DNA of 60,000 nt from Owenia fusiformis (lineage: Eukaryota > Annelida > Polychaeta > Sabellida > Oweniidae). A program made the position numbers and the translations under genes. Numbering within the stretch: the first letter of the stretch is position 1; each line of letters opens with the position of its first letter. The notes under the pieces are model-generated. The model was given only the letters and a program-made list of their open reading frames with translations, did not search any database and was not told the DNA's origin. The stretch is taken from the NCBI GenBank assembly GCA_903813345.2, contig CAIIXF020000007.1:12273031-12333030 (forward strand), given 5' to 3'. Of this stretch, positions 1 through 14,600 are shown in pieces.

Positions 1-55
1 TAGCTGCACTTGTGATGGAATATATTCATTCAAATGCTACTTTGTTTTTTTGCAG

Positions 56-3172
<3,117 letters not shown>

Positions 3173-3335
3173 TACCATCTTACATTTTGATGACACGATA
3201 TTTTTGTATAAACCTAAGTACACCACTGAGGACAATACCGAAAAAACAGATATTTTTCGTTCAATATTCGCAATAATCTTTTGATTTATTCATGAGGATA
3301 AGTCCTATGCCCAGTAGAGCTTTAAGGCGCTAAGT

Positions 3336-3766
3336 TGGTAAATATATAAGCACAAGTGCCAAAGGGAAAGGACCAAAAGTTGTTATGGAACTTAACAAGA
3401 AAAAGCAAACTTTAAGTGCATACCATTCAAGAAAAACAAACCCCATATAGCCCAAAACCATGATCTAACGTGAAAAGAAATAATGTCTAATACCCCCTTT
3501 CCCCCCACCATTCAAGAACTAATATCACAATCCAAGACCAGAAGACCAAGGGACATTTCATTCATACTGAAGTCATTACAATACATGTTGAAGAAAAAAT
3601 TAGAAATTGATAGCCAATTGATAGCCAATACTCATAACCTCAAAAATTGTTGTAGATACAAGTACTCATACAAGATAGAGCATTCAGTCTCAAATGATGT
3701 GGGACAGATAAAATCCAGTCTCCAAGTCCATAGGTGTTTCAAAGGGTCAACATCCATTCACAAAAG
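3336..3766. repeat. Dispersed direct repeat R1, copy 1
   Basis: About 430 bp starting near aatatataagcac and ending at cattcacaaaag match 36173-36601 in the same orientation at high identity. An open frame of 135 codons starts inside it (3483), but the matching frame in the second copy is interrupted, so it is not treated as a gene. Confidence 0.85.
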
Positions 3767-3904
3767 ATATATCCGGTGTCATGATTCTGAGGTTCCCATG
3801 TCCAGAACCTCTATATCTCCCACTCCCGGACATATTTTCTCACTTCCGGAAAAATTGAAAACATTTTCTGAGATCATGTGCTATATTTAACCCTGTTATA
3901 TATT

Positions 3905-4130
3905 GCCAGGTCCGCTATTTCAGAGGGAGAAAGTCAGTTGAAGATGAACTCAGGCAGGGGTGACCAAAGGCTGTAACTTCCCATAGTCAGATTGATACAA
4001 TAAAAGAATTATTGGATGAATTCCTATCGAAATTGCAGACATGACTGATTCGAGTGTTGGTCGTGAAAACCATGTGATTCATTATGATTTAAAAATAACA
4101 TTTAACATAGATGTGTGAGAAGTTGGTGCT
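3905..4130 (+). pseudogene. Mariner transposase N-terminal fossil
   Basis: Reading from 3913 gives FRGRKSVEDELRQG, a stop, PKAVTSHSQIDTIKELLDEF, then after a frame change PIEIADMTDSSVGR and further eroded sequence. This is the linker and second helix-turn-helix region of mariner-family transposases (family pattern GRxSxEDxxRxGRPxxxxT). The stop is where the family has Arg (CGA to TGA). No catalytic DD(E/D) region or termini were found, so it is a dead fragment between the two cyclase genes. Confidence 0.7.
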
Positions 4131-4377
4131 CATGTAATTGACTGAATTGCAATATTCACATTTTAAGTCATTTTGAGACCTGATCCACCACTTACCACCG
4201 TTCATTTGAAGTCAAATGTGTTTGTGTAAAATTAGTTGAATGCGAAAGTTGTTGATTGCAATATTGTATGCATCCCATATTTCTGAACCAATGGGAGGAC
4301 TTTTGGTTGTGGAAATGGAATTGTGATTTAACTAGAGATTGATCACTCGCTGCAAATTAATTTCCAATAGTTTACAC

Positions 4378-4423
4378 AATAAATTAATGAAATAAAGAGT
4401 TGTAATGTAAATAAAGTAATAAA
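4378..4423 (+). promoter_or_regulatory. Candidate polyadenylation signals downstream of gene 1
   Basis: Four AATAAA hexamers lie within 46 bases (4378, 4391, 4410, 4418), about 1.2 kb after the gene 1 stop codon. An alternative is ATTAAA at 5032, followed by a T/G-rich stretch. The region is AT-rich, so chance hits are likely; which site is used cannot be decided from sequence. Confidence 0.25.
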
Positions 4424-5591
4424 ATTATTCTTGTTGACTTTACAAAATGTTACCTAATGAATAAACCTTGATGGTATGATAAATTACATGCACCATGTTT
4501 TGGTACAGAGCAGTATCTAAACCATGTTGTCCACCCAGCATTTAATATTCACTCACATTGAACATTGATCGTTTTACATCCGACCACGTGTTTGATTGAT
4601 ATCATAGCCTAATAAAGGTGGCACGTATGCATACTACATGTAGTTTGTAAAATGGAACATATAATTAGATGACATATTGATTTTGTGGCATTAGATCATA
4701 TGCTTGATTTATCATTTAAATCATCTCGTGACAAAACAGTCAATTTATAAAAATGCTTTTAAACCGGTCGTCAGAGAAGTTACTTGAGGCTTTCATCATT
4801 TGGTTTACGTTGTAAAAATGATAAAAATACGGTTATGCCCTAAATTTGTGAGATTGTTATCTAAAGGCTAGAAAGGAATTAAAGTTAAACTGACATTTTC
4901 TGTCATATACATTTCATATTATATTTGATAATGGAACCCTTTGTGTAACGCATTGTACTCCTTCATTTACTATTCATTTATTGCATGACTTGATATCATT
5001 GACGTTAAATGTGTTTGCCTGGTTTCTGAACATTAAAGAGTTTTATCATTGAATTTTGTGACTTTTGTATTATTACATTTTATAGTAGAACCGTGAAAGG
5101 TCTACAAAACGAACAAAGCTTGCCATAAAATAAATAGGAAACAACTGTTTGAAAAAATCAGCTGCAACAAACATTAACTAATAAACTTTTCCGGGAATTA
5201 GTTATTGGTCAGATTCATTGTGTTATAGGTTTTTTCAAAAAAGTTTTTCATGTTTAGAAATAAAATGGCAGTATTTCTTATCCTGGCTCTAAACACATCA
5301 AAAAAAGTCATGGTAAATACCGGAAAGATCTAGACTTCTTTATATAAACGAGAGGATCAAAGGGAATTTCAATCAGACAATATGCTACTTTTTCTTTGGA
5401 AAACATTTTGATGCTTCAATGTCATGCATTTCTTAAAATTGGTTAAGAACATTTTCATTAGCAATTGAATGAACTATACAGTACGAACTTACCCATCAAT
5501 AAAAATCATTTTGATAAAGTTGTTCCAATTGGAAAATAATAAATTAAGCAAAGGTGAAAGTTAAGCTTTGTATAAATGCTCTATGAAGCGA

Positions 5592-7250
5592 AATTTGAGG
5601 AACAAGGATCAGAGTGAGAGACTATACCTAGTAAGGACCAATGATCCGAGTGAAAGACTATACCTAGTAAGAACCAATTGTCAGAGTGAGAGACTATACC
5701 TAGTAAGGACCAATTGTCAGAGTGAGAGCCTATACCTAGTTAAGACCAATTGTCAGAGTGAGAGGCTATACCTAGTAAGGACCAATGACCAGAGTGAAAG
5801 ACTATACCTAGTAAGGACCAATTGTCAGAGTGAGAGCCTATACCTAGTTAAGACCAATTGTCAGAGTTAGAGGCTATACATAGTAAGGACCAATGATCAG
5901 AGTGAAAGACTATACCTAGTAAGGACCAATTGTCAGAGTGAGAGCCTATACCTAGTAAGGACCAATTGTCAGAGTGAGAGCCTATACCTAGTTAAGACCA
6001 ATTGTCAGAGTGAGAGGCTATACCTAGTAAGGACCAATGACCAGAGTGAAAGACTATACCTAGTAAGGACCAATTGTCAGAGTGAGAGCCTATACCTAGT
6101 TAAGACCAATTGTCAGAGTGAGAGGCTATACCTAGTAAGGACCAATGACCAGAGTGAAAGACTATACCTAGTAAGGACCAATTGTCAGAGTGAGAGGCTA
6201 TACCTAGTAAGGACCAATGATCCGAGTGAAAGACTATACCTAGTAAGGACCAATTGTCAGAGTGAGAGCCTATACCTAGTTAAGACCAATTGTCAGAGTG
6301 AGAGGCTATACCTAGTAAGGACCAATGACCAGAGTGAAAGACTATACCTAGTAAGGACCAATTGTCAGAGTGAGAGACTATCCCTAGTAAGGACCAATTA
6401 TCAGAGTGAGAGACTATATCTAGTGAACGACTATACCTAGTAAGGACCAATTATCAGAGTGAGAGCCTATACCTAGTTAAGACCAATTGTCAGAGTGAGA
6501 GGCTATACATAGTAAGGACCAATGATCAGAGTGGGAGACGATAACTAGTTAGGACCAATTGTCAGAGTGAGAGCCTATACCTAGTTAAGACCAATTGTCA
6601 GAGTGAGAGACTATACCTAGGAAGGACCAATGATCAGAGTGAAATACTATACCTAGCAAGGACCAATTGTCAGAGTGAAGGACTATACCTAGTAAAGACC
6701 AATTTTCAGAGTAAGAGGCTATACCTAGTAAGGACCAATGACTCAATTGGCAGAGTGAGAGACTATAACTAGTTAGGTCCAATTATCAGAGTCAGAGACT
6801 ATATCTAGTGAAAGACTATACCAAGTAAGAACCAATTGTCAGAGTGAGAGACTCTACCTTGTAAGAACCAATTATCAGAGTGAGAGACTATATCTAGTGA
6901 AAGACTATACCAAGTAAGAACCAATTGTCAGAGTTAGAGACTCTACCTTGTAAGAACTAATTGGCAGAGTGAGAGACTATAACTAGTTAGGACCAATTAT
7001 CAGAGTGAGAAACTATATCTAGTGAAAGACTATACCAAGTAAGAACCAAGTGTCAGAGTGAGAGACTCTACCTTGTAAGAACCAATTATCAGAGTGAGAG
7101 ACTATATCTAGTGAAAGACTATACCAAGTAAGAACCAATTGTCAGAGTGAGAGACTCTACCTTGTAAAAACCAATTATCAGAGTGAGAGACTATATCTAG
7201 TGAACGACTATACCAAGTAAGAACCAATTGTCAGAGTGAGAGACTATAAC
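5592..7250. repeat. 36-bp minisatellite, left part
   Basis: Roughly 45 tandem units of about 36 bp, typified by CAGAGTGAGAGACTATACCT followed by agtaaggaccaattgt. Variants alternate in a higher-order pattern, for example gagagcctatacctagttaag, and later units with an inserted tatctagtgaacgac. Because 36 is a multiple of three, some stretches read as a 12-residue peptide repeat (RLYLVRTNCQSE), but stops and indels break it. It lies between gene 1 and gene 2, ending near the gene 2 5' region. Confidence 0.95.
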
Positions 7251-8082
7251 CACAGGCTGGTATCGAAATATTTGTCCGCTGTGACGGAGCATGCTATTTT
7301 TCATAAAAACACTAAGAATACTTCACGATTTATTTTTTAACTAATATGTTTCGTTATACCATACAAAATTACTTACTCCATGCAATGGATATATCATTTG
7401 CGGGTAACTTTCACTTCTGTTTGAAGTCCAATTACGCTGGGAAGAAAAGCTATTGAAAATGGCGCCGGAGTATCATACTTCAAAATGTACCATTTCTTGT
7501 TTAACTTTCTAATGGCACGATATAGTGACACGATAATATTTACACATGGTTTCAGCATAACTATGAAGGTATAAATGAGATGTTGATGTATTTGGTCTTT
7601 TTAATTCTTTTATAAAGAATATTGTTTAATTTTTTTTGTCCGCTGTGACGGAGCAGTTGCAAATGTGAACTGTGAAAATGCTCCGTCATAGCGGACAAAA
7701 AATATTAATATTATTTTTTATGAAAAATTTTTAAAGACCCAATGCATTAATATCTCATTAATACATTCAGAGTTATGCTGAAAACATATGTTAATATTAT
7801 CGTGTCACTATATCATGCCATTAAAAAGTTAAAAAAGAAATGGTACATTTTAGAGTTTGATACTCTGGCGCCGTTTTCAATAGATTTTACTCCTAGCGTT
7901 ATTGGACTTCAAACAGAAGTGGAGGTTACATGCAAATAATATATCCATTGCATGGAGTAAGTAATTATCTTTGATATAACGAAACATATGAGTTAAAAAA
8001 TAAATCGTGAAGCATTCTTAGTGTTTTTATGAAAAATAGCATGCTCCGTCACAGCGGACAAATCTTTCGATACCAGCCTGTG
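7251..8082. mobile_element. 832-bp foldback element inserted in the minisatellite
   Basis: The termini are CACAGGCTGGTATCGAAA and its complement, and the two arms (about 400 bp each) are near-complete inverted copies around a centre near 7667. The flanks show a 5-bp duplication ATAAC (7246-7250 and 8083-8087), and the minisatellite unit continues on both sides. The 18-mer GTCCGCTGTGACGGAGCA marks each end of each arm (7274, 7638, inverted at 7679 and 8042). No coding potential is present. Confidence 0.9.
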
Positions 8083-8130
8083 ATAACTAGTTAGGACCAA
8101 TTGTCAGAGTGAGGGACTAAGCCTTGTAAC
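8083..8130. repeat. 36-bp minisatellite, right remnant
   Basis: The sequence ataactagttaggaccaatt and following bases continue the minisatellite unit interrupted by the foldback insertion. It fades into unique sequence by about 8130. Confidence 0.8.
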
Positions 8131-8356
8131 TTGTAACTGGTAAATGACCAATTGGAGCCCTCCATTCTAATTACTTTTCCCTTGAACTTATATGCTCTCC
8201 TCACTGGGTGCTTACCAGCGGAGATGCAATAGAAGTCACTGTCTAAGCGTATCATCATTGCGTCCCAGTTGTCAAATATATCTCTATGACAACATACCTC
8301 GTCCATGGAATTGAAGCTCTAAATTATCTACAATCAGAGAAAGTGAGGGAGATTAA

Positions 8357-8365
8357 TTATATAAG
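8357..8365 (+). promoter_or_regulatory. Possible TATA box of gene 2
   Basis: TTATATAAG lies about 120 bases before the gene 2 start codon. In AT-rich DNA this is weak evidence. A non-coding upstream exon is also possible, because a pyrimidine-containing stretch ending in cgacag (to 8475) could be a splice acceptor just before the ATG. Confidence 0.2.
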
Positions 8366-8481
8366 TATACCAACAAAACAACAGAGTGATGCAATGCAAT
8401 TTATTGGAATTTAACACAAGAATTTTTTGAAACATAAGGATTTTTTGGATTTCAACATAAATCTCATTTCGACAGTTAATA

Positions 8482-8623
8482 ATGGTATCAACCTGGCTAC
8501 TGAGTTGTGTTATGATCCCCTTCACAGCTATTTGGGGACGGGAGTTCAAGATTCTTATACTTCTCCCTCGGACTAACACACATTGGAAGTACTCATTTGG
8601 TACAGAGATGTCGGGAGTTGCAG
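8482..8623 (+). CDS. Gene 2 exon 1: signal peptide and domain start
   Basis: The ATG opens MVSTWLLSCVMIPFTAIWG, a hydrophobic signal peptide. FKILILLPRTNTHW follows, the first strand of the ANF-receptor domain (family pattern KVxLLLP), and then SFGTEMSGVA. The donor is gtaagt and the phase is 1. No earlier in-frame ATG is needed. Confidence 0.85.
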
Positions 8624-11600
8624 GTAAGTCCTGTTATACAGAAAAATTTTATTACAGTAAGAATAAAGGAACACATTTTATTATTTAACTTATTCGAGGA
8701 GGTAGTGAGAGAGGCCCGGAGGTTTGTATTTCACTAAGCCCTATAGAATAAACGAAACTTTTAATCTATCCTCAGAACACAATATCCTTTTATCTTACCC
8801 CTCATTTTAATCTATCCTCAGAAAACAATATCCTTTTATCTTACCCCTCCCTCGTAAGTCATGGGTGTAGGTAAGATAAATATTCTGAGTACGATTTGTT
8901 TCTAAATTATTATATTCACGGATTCTGAAACTTTTAATCTATCCTCAGAACACAATATCCTTTTTTATCCCACGATTAATGTGTTATCTGTACAATAACA
9001 GCTATTGATATTTCTGATATTATTGAAATCCGTGTGATATTTTCCAGAAAATCGTTTATCAAACTCATATGCGTGTGATATCGTTTATCTCACGCATATC
9101 CGTGTGATATCACATTTGCATTTCGCGCCACAATATTGTTGGAAATAAGGTCAGATAATTTATTCTCTTTTGAGAAAATAAGTCCGTTAATTTATTCTCT
9201 TTAAGTTTCATTGGTGTATTGAATTACGATTGTGTATATAATTTGATAAGAAGGTTGCTAACTAACTATTAAAAATGGTATTTATGACGAACTATCAACA
9301 TGTTATTTACTTTTAATTGTTAAAATAAAGTGTTTCAAATATTCAATTGATATTCTAATTTCTAGTTTATATTGTCTGCCAATGTCCTGGAAATTGGATC
9401 AGAACATCACAAGGTGATTGTAATTATGGGATAAACCCAATATCACATAATCACTCGTGTTGATATTTGCTATCAACTCGGCGATAAAAATGATATCACT
9501 CAAAATGATGTGATATTCCGTATATCTTACCCCTCTCTTCGTTAGCCGTCGGTGTGGGTAAGATAAATATTCTGAGTACGATTTGTTTCTAAATCATGCT
9601 TTATTTGCTATTTTCATGGTAAAAGCACAATTTGAAGAAAATATGCCTCCTCAATAAGCCTAGTTAGCAAAAGGGGATTGATGTTAAATGGATCGTAGTA
9701 ATATCTACGTAGTAGTATTAGTAAGAGAACTTTAGGAAAAATAATTTTGTATGTTCATGTACTGTACATCCATTGTATTGTATTATGTATTGTATTGTAT
9801 TGTATTGTATTGTATTGTATTAACGAATTGTATTGGTATTTAAGCGATATTATATAAAACTGGGATATTCTTAGGTTGAATTTCTTATCTGACATCTCCG
9901 CCAAAAATTGTATGTGGTTGTTTTATAAAGCCCTCTTTATATCATAAATTACCTTTATAGTCTTGCTTCATAAGTACTTGTGAGTTTCAACTATAAAGTC
10001 TTTCATTCATTATTTATCACAAAGATATATTATGTAATTTCAAACGAAAAGATATAACGATACACAATGAAAATAATGTTTTTTCGCTGATATTATATTT
10101 GATGTGAAAAACTCCTGAATAAAAGTGGAGAAGTTAAATCTTAGCTTTAGGTGACAATACTGAGATGAATAATGATCGGGTTACAATACAATATAATACA
10201 ATTCAATACAATAGGATACAATAGGTAGGGTACAATATATTATATATAGGATAAAGCAAACTTGCGATTTCCTGCGTATATCTGTTAAAACAAACGTTCA
10301 GTTATTTAATTTAAATAAAAAATAACGTTCCAGAGAAAGGTTACAGTTTACAAGAATTCATGTTATAATTTTATTAAAAATACAAACATATATCTAAATA
10401 CAATTAGTTAATCGCCACATTTAATCAACATCAGCAGTTATTTTATGTCCACATGGTGATTTGCACACAACTTCACCATTTCAATCCTTTCCACGCCTTC
10501 TTTGGCCTTGATTAATCTATTCGGAATGGTGTATCCATGGAGCATTTTTACTTTATATGGTACACTTTGACACACAACCCAGGATTATTTTTATCTTAAA
10601 TAGAATATTTGTTTTTCGGTTTATATCCTATAGCTAAGGAGGACAATTGATCACTAAATTTGATATTTTCCTTTACGTTAATACGCCATTATAATTCTAC
10701 TTTTGAAAAGTTGTAAATTGATCTCTTGTTGCATAATTTATTTTTGCAATAAACATTTGAAAATGTCTCATTTTTAAAAAAGATAATTCCAACATTTTGA
10801 AATATGTGTTGATAGTTCTAACCCATAGTTTTTGGTAGAGTCGAGTTGATAATTTTACTAACCTTAATTAGGACCTTAATTACTTGGAGGACAACATACT
10901 TAGATATTTTTATTTTAAATAATATTATATATTTCAGTATTTAATTTTTGGTTAACATGGGAATGACGATTTTAAAAAATTCATCAAATTTATTATCAAT
11001 TTTCGACCTTTTTGTACATGAGGAAAAAATTGGGAAATTCGGAGGCAATGGAAGTTACAAGTTACATTACCAGTATATCTTTCAGAAAAATTGCAATTGA
11101 AAGAAAATATACAGTTATGTATCATATTACAGTTTCTCTTCCTTTAGGTTCCCTTTAGACTACTTGAGAGATTACTTGATATTTTTGAAAATCCCCATTT
11201 TTTCTTCATTCTAGCATTGGAAGCGATCGACTTTGCCAACGCTAACATTTTAACTGGCAACAATTCATTGACAGCAGACTTTGCTGACACAAGGTGCGAC
11301 CAGATACAGGGACTAGGTAAGGTAGATTTATAATAATTATGCAATAATTGGATTTATGAAATTATAAACACCTTGTTCAGTGGAGTAGCACATATGAATG
11401 TAAAGAACAAATGAAGAATGATCTATCTCCTGGACAAAGATCACATGGCTGATATCAAGGTCACGAGGTAACTGGGACTTCAATGTTCCACTGAACTTAA
11501 AGTATGACTGCTGAAAACAACCTACACCCCCGGGCCTGCACCCCACCATTGAACCAAACAATAGAGGGTAAAGAACAGTAGATGATAATCGAACTAGAGT

Positions 11601-14600
11601 AATAAAATAAAATATCTAAAGGGCGACATGTATGTTCCACCTTATTTTAATAATAATCAATAGATAATTAGTCTAATTAAGCTAATTAAGGGATATTTCT
11701 AAGGAAGTAATGAAAGCCATCCCTTTAATTAGGCTAATCATATTATTATTTAATTGTCTAGTACTAACGAGGCTCCCTGACGGCAAACTGTTGGAATCAC
11801 AATAAAATAAGTTACTTATGGCCAAAATGCCCTAATACTTCACTTCCGCGGAATAGAATTTTTTGCTTTAGGTGTCACTACGATAATTCATTGACAATAT
11901 TGAAAAAATCACAAAATCAAAGTTCTGGGGTACATATCGCCATTTTTGAACGAATTAGCCCATACAATCACTATGTCTCGATTTTTAAATATCATTACGC
12001 AAACGTAGGAACTCATTTTTAGGTAAAATCCCCGCTTCACCGATGAAAATTAACGAATAAAGTAGTTCCAGTTTGCCGGACTACATTCTTGCGATTTTTT
12101 TCTAAGAATGGTACATTTAGAAAGTACAGTACTTGCCCTCAGCTTTACATACATACAGTACCTCAAATGGTATTAAAAAGTATAAAAGTATTAAGAAATA
12201 CTGTCCTACTCGGATTAAAGCTAGGCAACGGTAGGTTACATATAGTTATAGTTTGGAAACAAATCAATTCCTTCACTCAGGAAACGAAGACAGTTTCTCA
12301 GAGGAACGGATACACTCCATGGGTTTCTGAAGCGGGAAACGAAGACAACACATTTAACATTGAAATCCAGTCTCAAATGCGAAATGCAGTCGGCAAAGTC
12401 AATAATGTTTTTCAATTTAAAACTGCCAACAATGTTTCTAACGTTGGTAGTCGATGTGTTGTATATTTGTATGTTTTAACAGGAGTAAAGAAAAAAAGTC
12501 TATAAGGTCATTTTAAGAAACGTTAAGAATTCACATTGGCCTCGTTGTCCTATATTCATGGTTACAGCAATTGATGTAGGAATTATTTTCAACTTATTGA
12601 AGTACCTCTAAATGACCCCTAATTTGATCTTTTCTAGGAATAGTAGTAGATAAGTTAACGTCGACTAACTACAGTGCCATAGTTGGTCCACCATGCTCCC
12701 CCGTTTGTAAGCATGTTGGTCGGTTGGCAGCTTACAAGAATATCCCTATGTTTAATGGTGTGTGTCAAGGCATCGAGATGCTCAACAAAAATGTGTTTTC
12801 GGTAAGTTCATAGTTTTATACCTTTGATTATTCAAAAGGCAGACGGTGACCCTTATCACATATTATGACATATTTTGATTGATATCGTTTGTAAATCAGC
12901 GTCGAGAGACACGAGAAAAGGTGTATCAAAAGATCCAATTTGCGACATTCTCCTGTCATTAGAGCACTCTATTAGGTTAATCCCTTTAGGGGGGAAATTA
13001 AACAATGGGGATCTGATTACTATTTATTTCCTATATAACCCTACACGGTGAGGTTAACCTGTAATACATCTATATCGATTTTGCCCTACTTCTGTCCAGG
13101 GTAATACAAAAATATATGCCTGTATAATTTAAATCCACATATTGCAAGGCAAGGTCATCATATTCAAAATGGTGAATTTGCAAAATATGAGGGAATGAAA
13201 GTTAACATAATAATGTGGAGAATGTACACAATTCGGAACGGCCATCTGGACCAGCTGCAGATCGAATGGTGGTCAAGGTAACAACCTGATAATTGAAAAA
13301 GGTTTCCTTAAAAATATCCTCTTCAATTGCTTTCATATCTTTAAGTGATATTGTATAAAACATTTTGCAATGTGACTCAATGCATTGCATGGCTGTTGTT
13401 TCCTAAACTTGCTCATCTCGTGCAAAGTTGAAATAACACCGTTTTGAAAATGATTCAGTCAACATTGCATTGGACACTAGGGCTTAGATACCTTTGTCAA
13501 TGCTGACTCTTCTTAAATTACCGTGTACATTTAAAGACTCATATCTATGACTAGCGGAAAGAAATTGCATATTTCGTCAATTCCTTTTTTTTGAAGTAGC
13601 CTACCCTCTGTAAAGAAAAGAAGTTGCAAGGTCCTTTACCAATCATAACATTTTCAAATTTTTTGGAGGCACATGGCATACATATTGTGAATAACTGGTG
13701 GAAATTTTTAAAAATTAGATGCAATTTAAAAAAGTTTACAATTTTCTATAACCCAGTGTAATACATTTTCCTCTAAGCCTAGGATATCATTTTCTATATT
13801 TTCTATATTCTTCATACCATTGTAAAGCCTGTCCCAAACTGGTCATAACTGACAGGTTTGAAATAAACATTGACACACTGACAGAAAATTTGGGAAAAGC
13901 CAAAACCCGCCTAAAACATGATGTTTAGACAATTTACGCCTCAAATAGCAGTAAAATTAGGGATAGGATGTAACCATTTTGCTCAATAAACTCATTTATA
14001 TATCACATCTGACATAAATTTTGGTATGCATAAGCTAAGTATAGGATAGCAAATTTATGGTTCATTAAGAAAGATTAAGGGTTAAAATTATCTTACAATT
14101 TCAAGTTTATTCTAATTTATGTTACCCCTACCCCTAATCCCCTAGTTCTGAACTGAGAAGAGACATCTGAATCTGAAGGATATTACCTCAAATTTTATCA
14201 CAAATTGGTTGTAGTTAATCCCACTTACATTATACTACTGAAATTTTTCACAAAGTTTTATTGGATTGAAAATATTTTTTAAATGGTGTATTGCTCTAAA
14301 CGCAACTAACAATTTAACTTCATGTTTCAGAAGATCCCCTTCGTGAGCACATTGCTGGCTATAGGATTTCTCAAAATAACATTAATTTATGCTAAAAAGT
14401 CACATTCGCGATTTAGGGAGTTGTTCTATTCTACCTTTCTAACTTCTTACCATATGTACGAGATTTGAAATTTTTAAACCCCTTGTTAAAACATCTCATC
14501 GTACAAATAAAATCAGAAAAAGATCCTCTTTTGAGTAAATTGGTTCAACATTTTGAAATGAGGTACCAATTCATCATTTTCAAAATGTTTGATTGATATT

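Noticed and set aside
3483-3890. 135-codon open frame after gene 1
   Set aside because: Mostly inside dispersed repeat R1. The second copy at 36.3 kb has frame-breaking differences, and no domain is recognisable.
5568-5870. 100-codon frame of 12-residue repeats
   Set aside because: Falls inside the 36-bp minisatellite; later units carry stops and indels, and no start or splice context is seen.
12089-12505. 138-codon open frame in gene 2 intron 2
   Set aside because: Lies beside a relict of the 45.4-kb element family, with no domain, and exon 2 joins exon 3 in phase without it.
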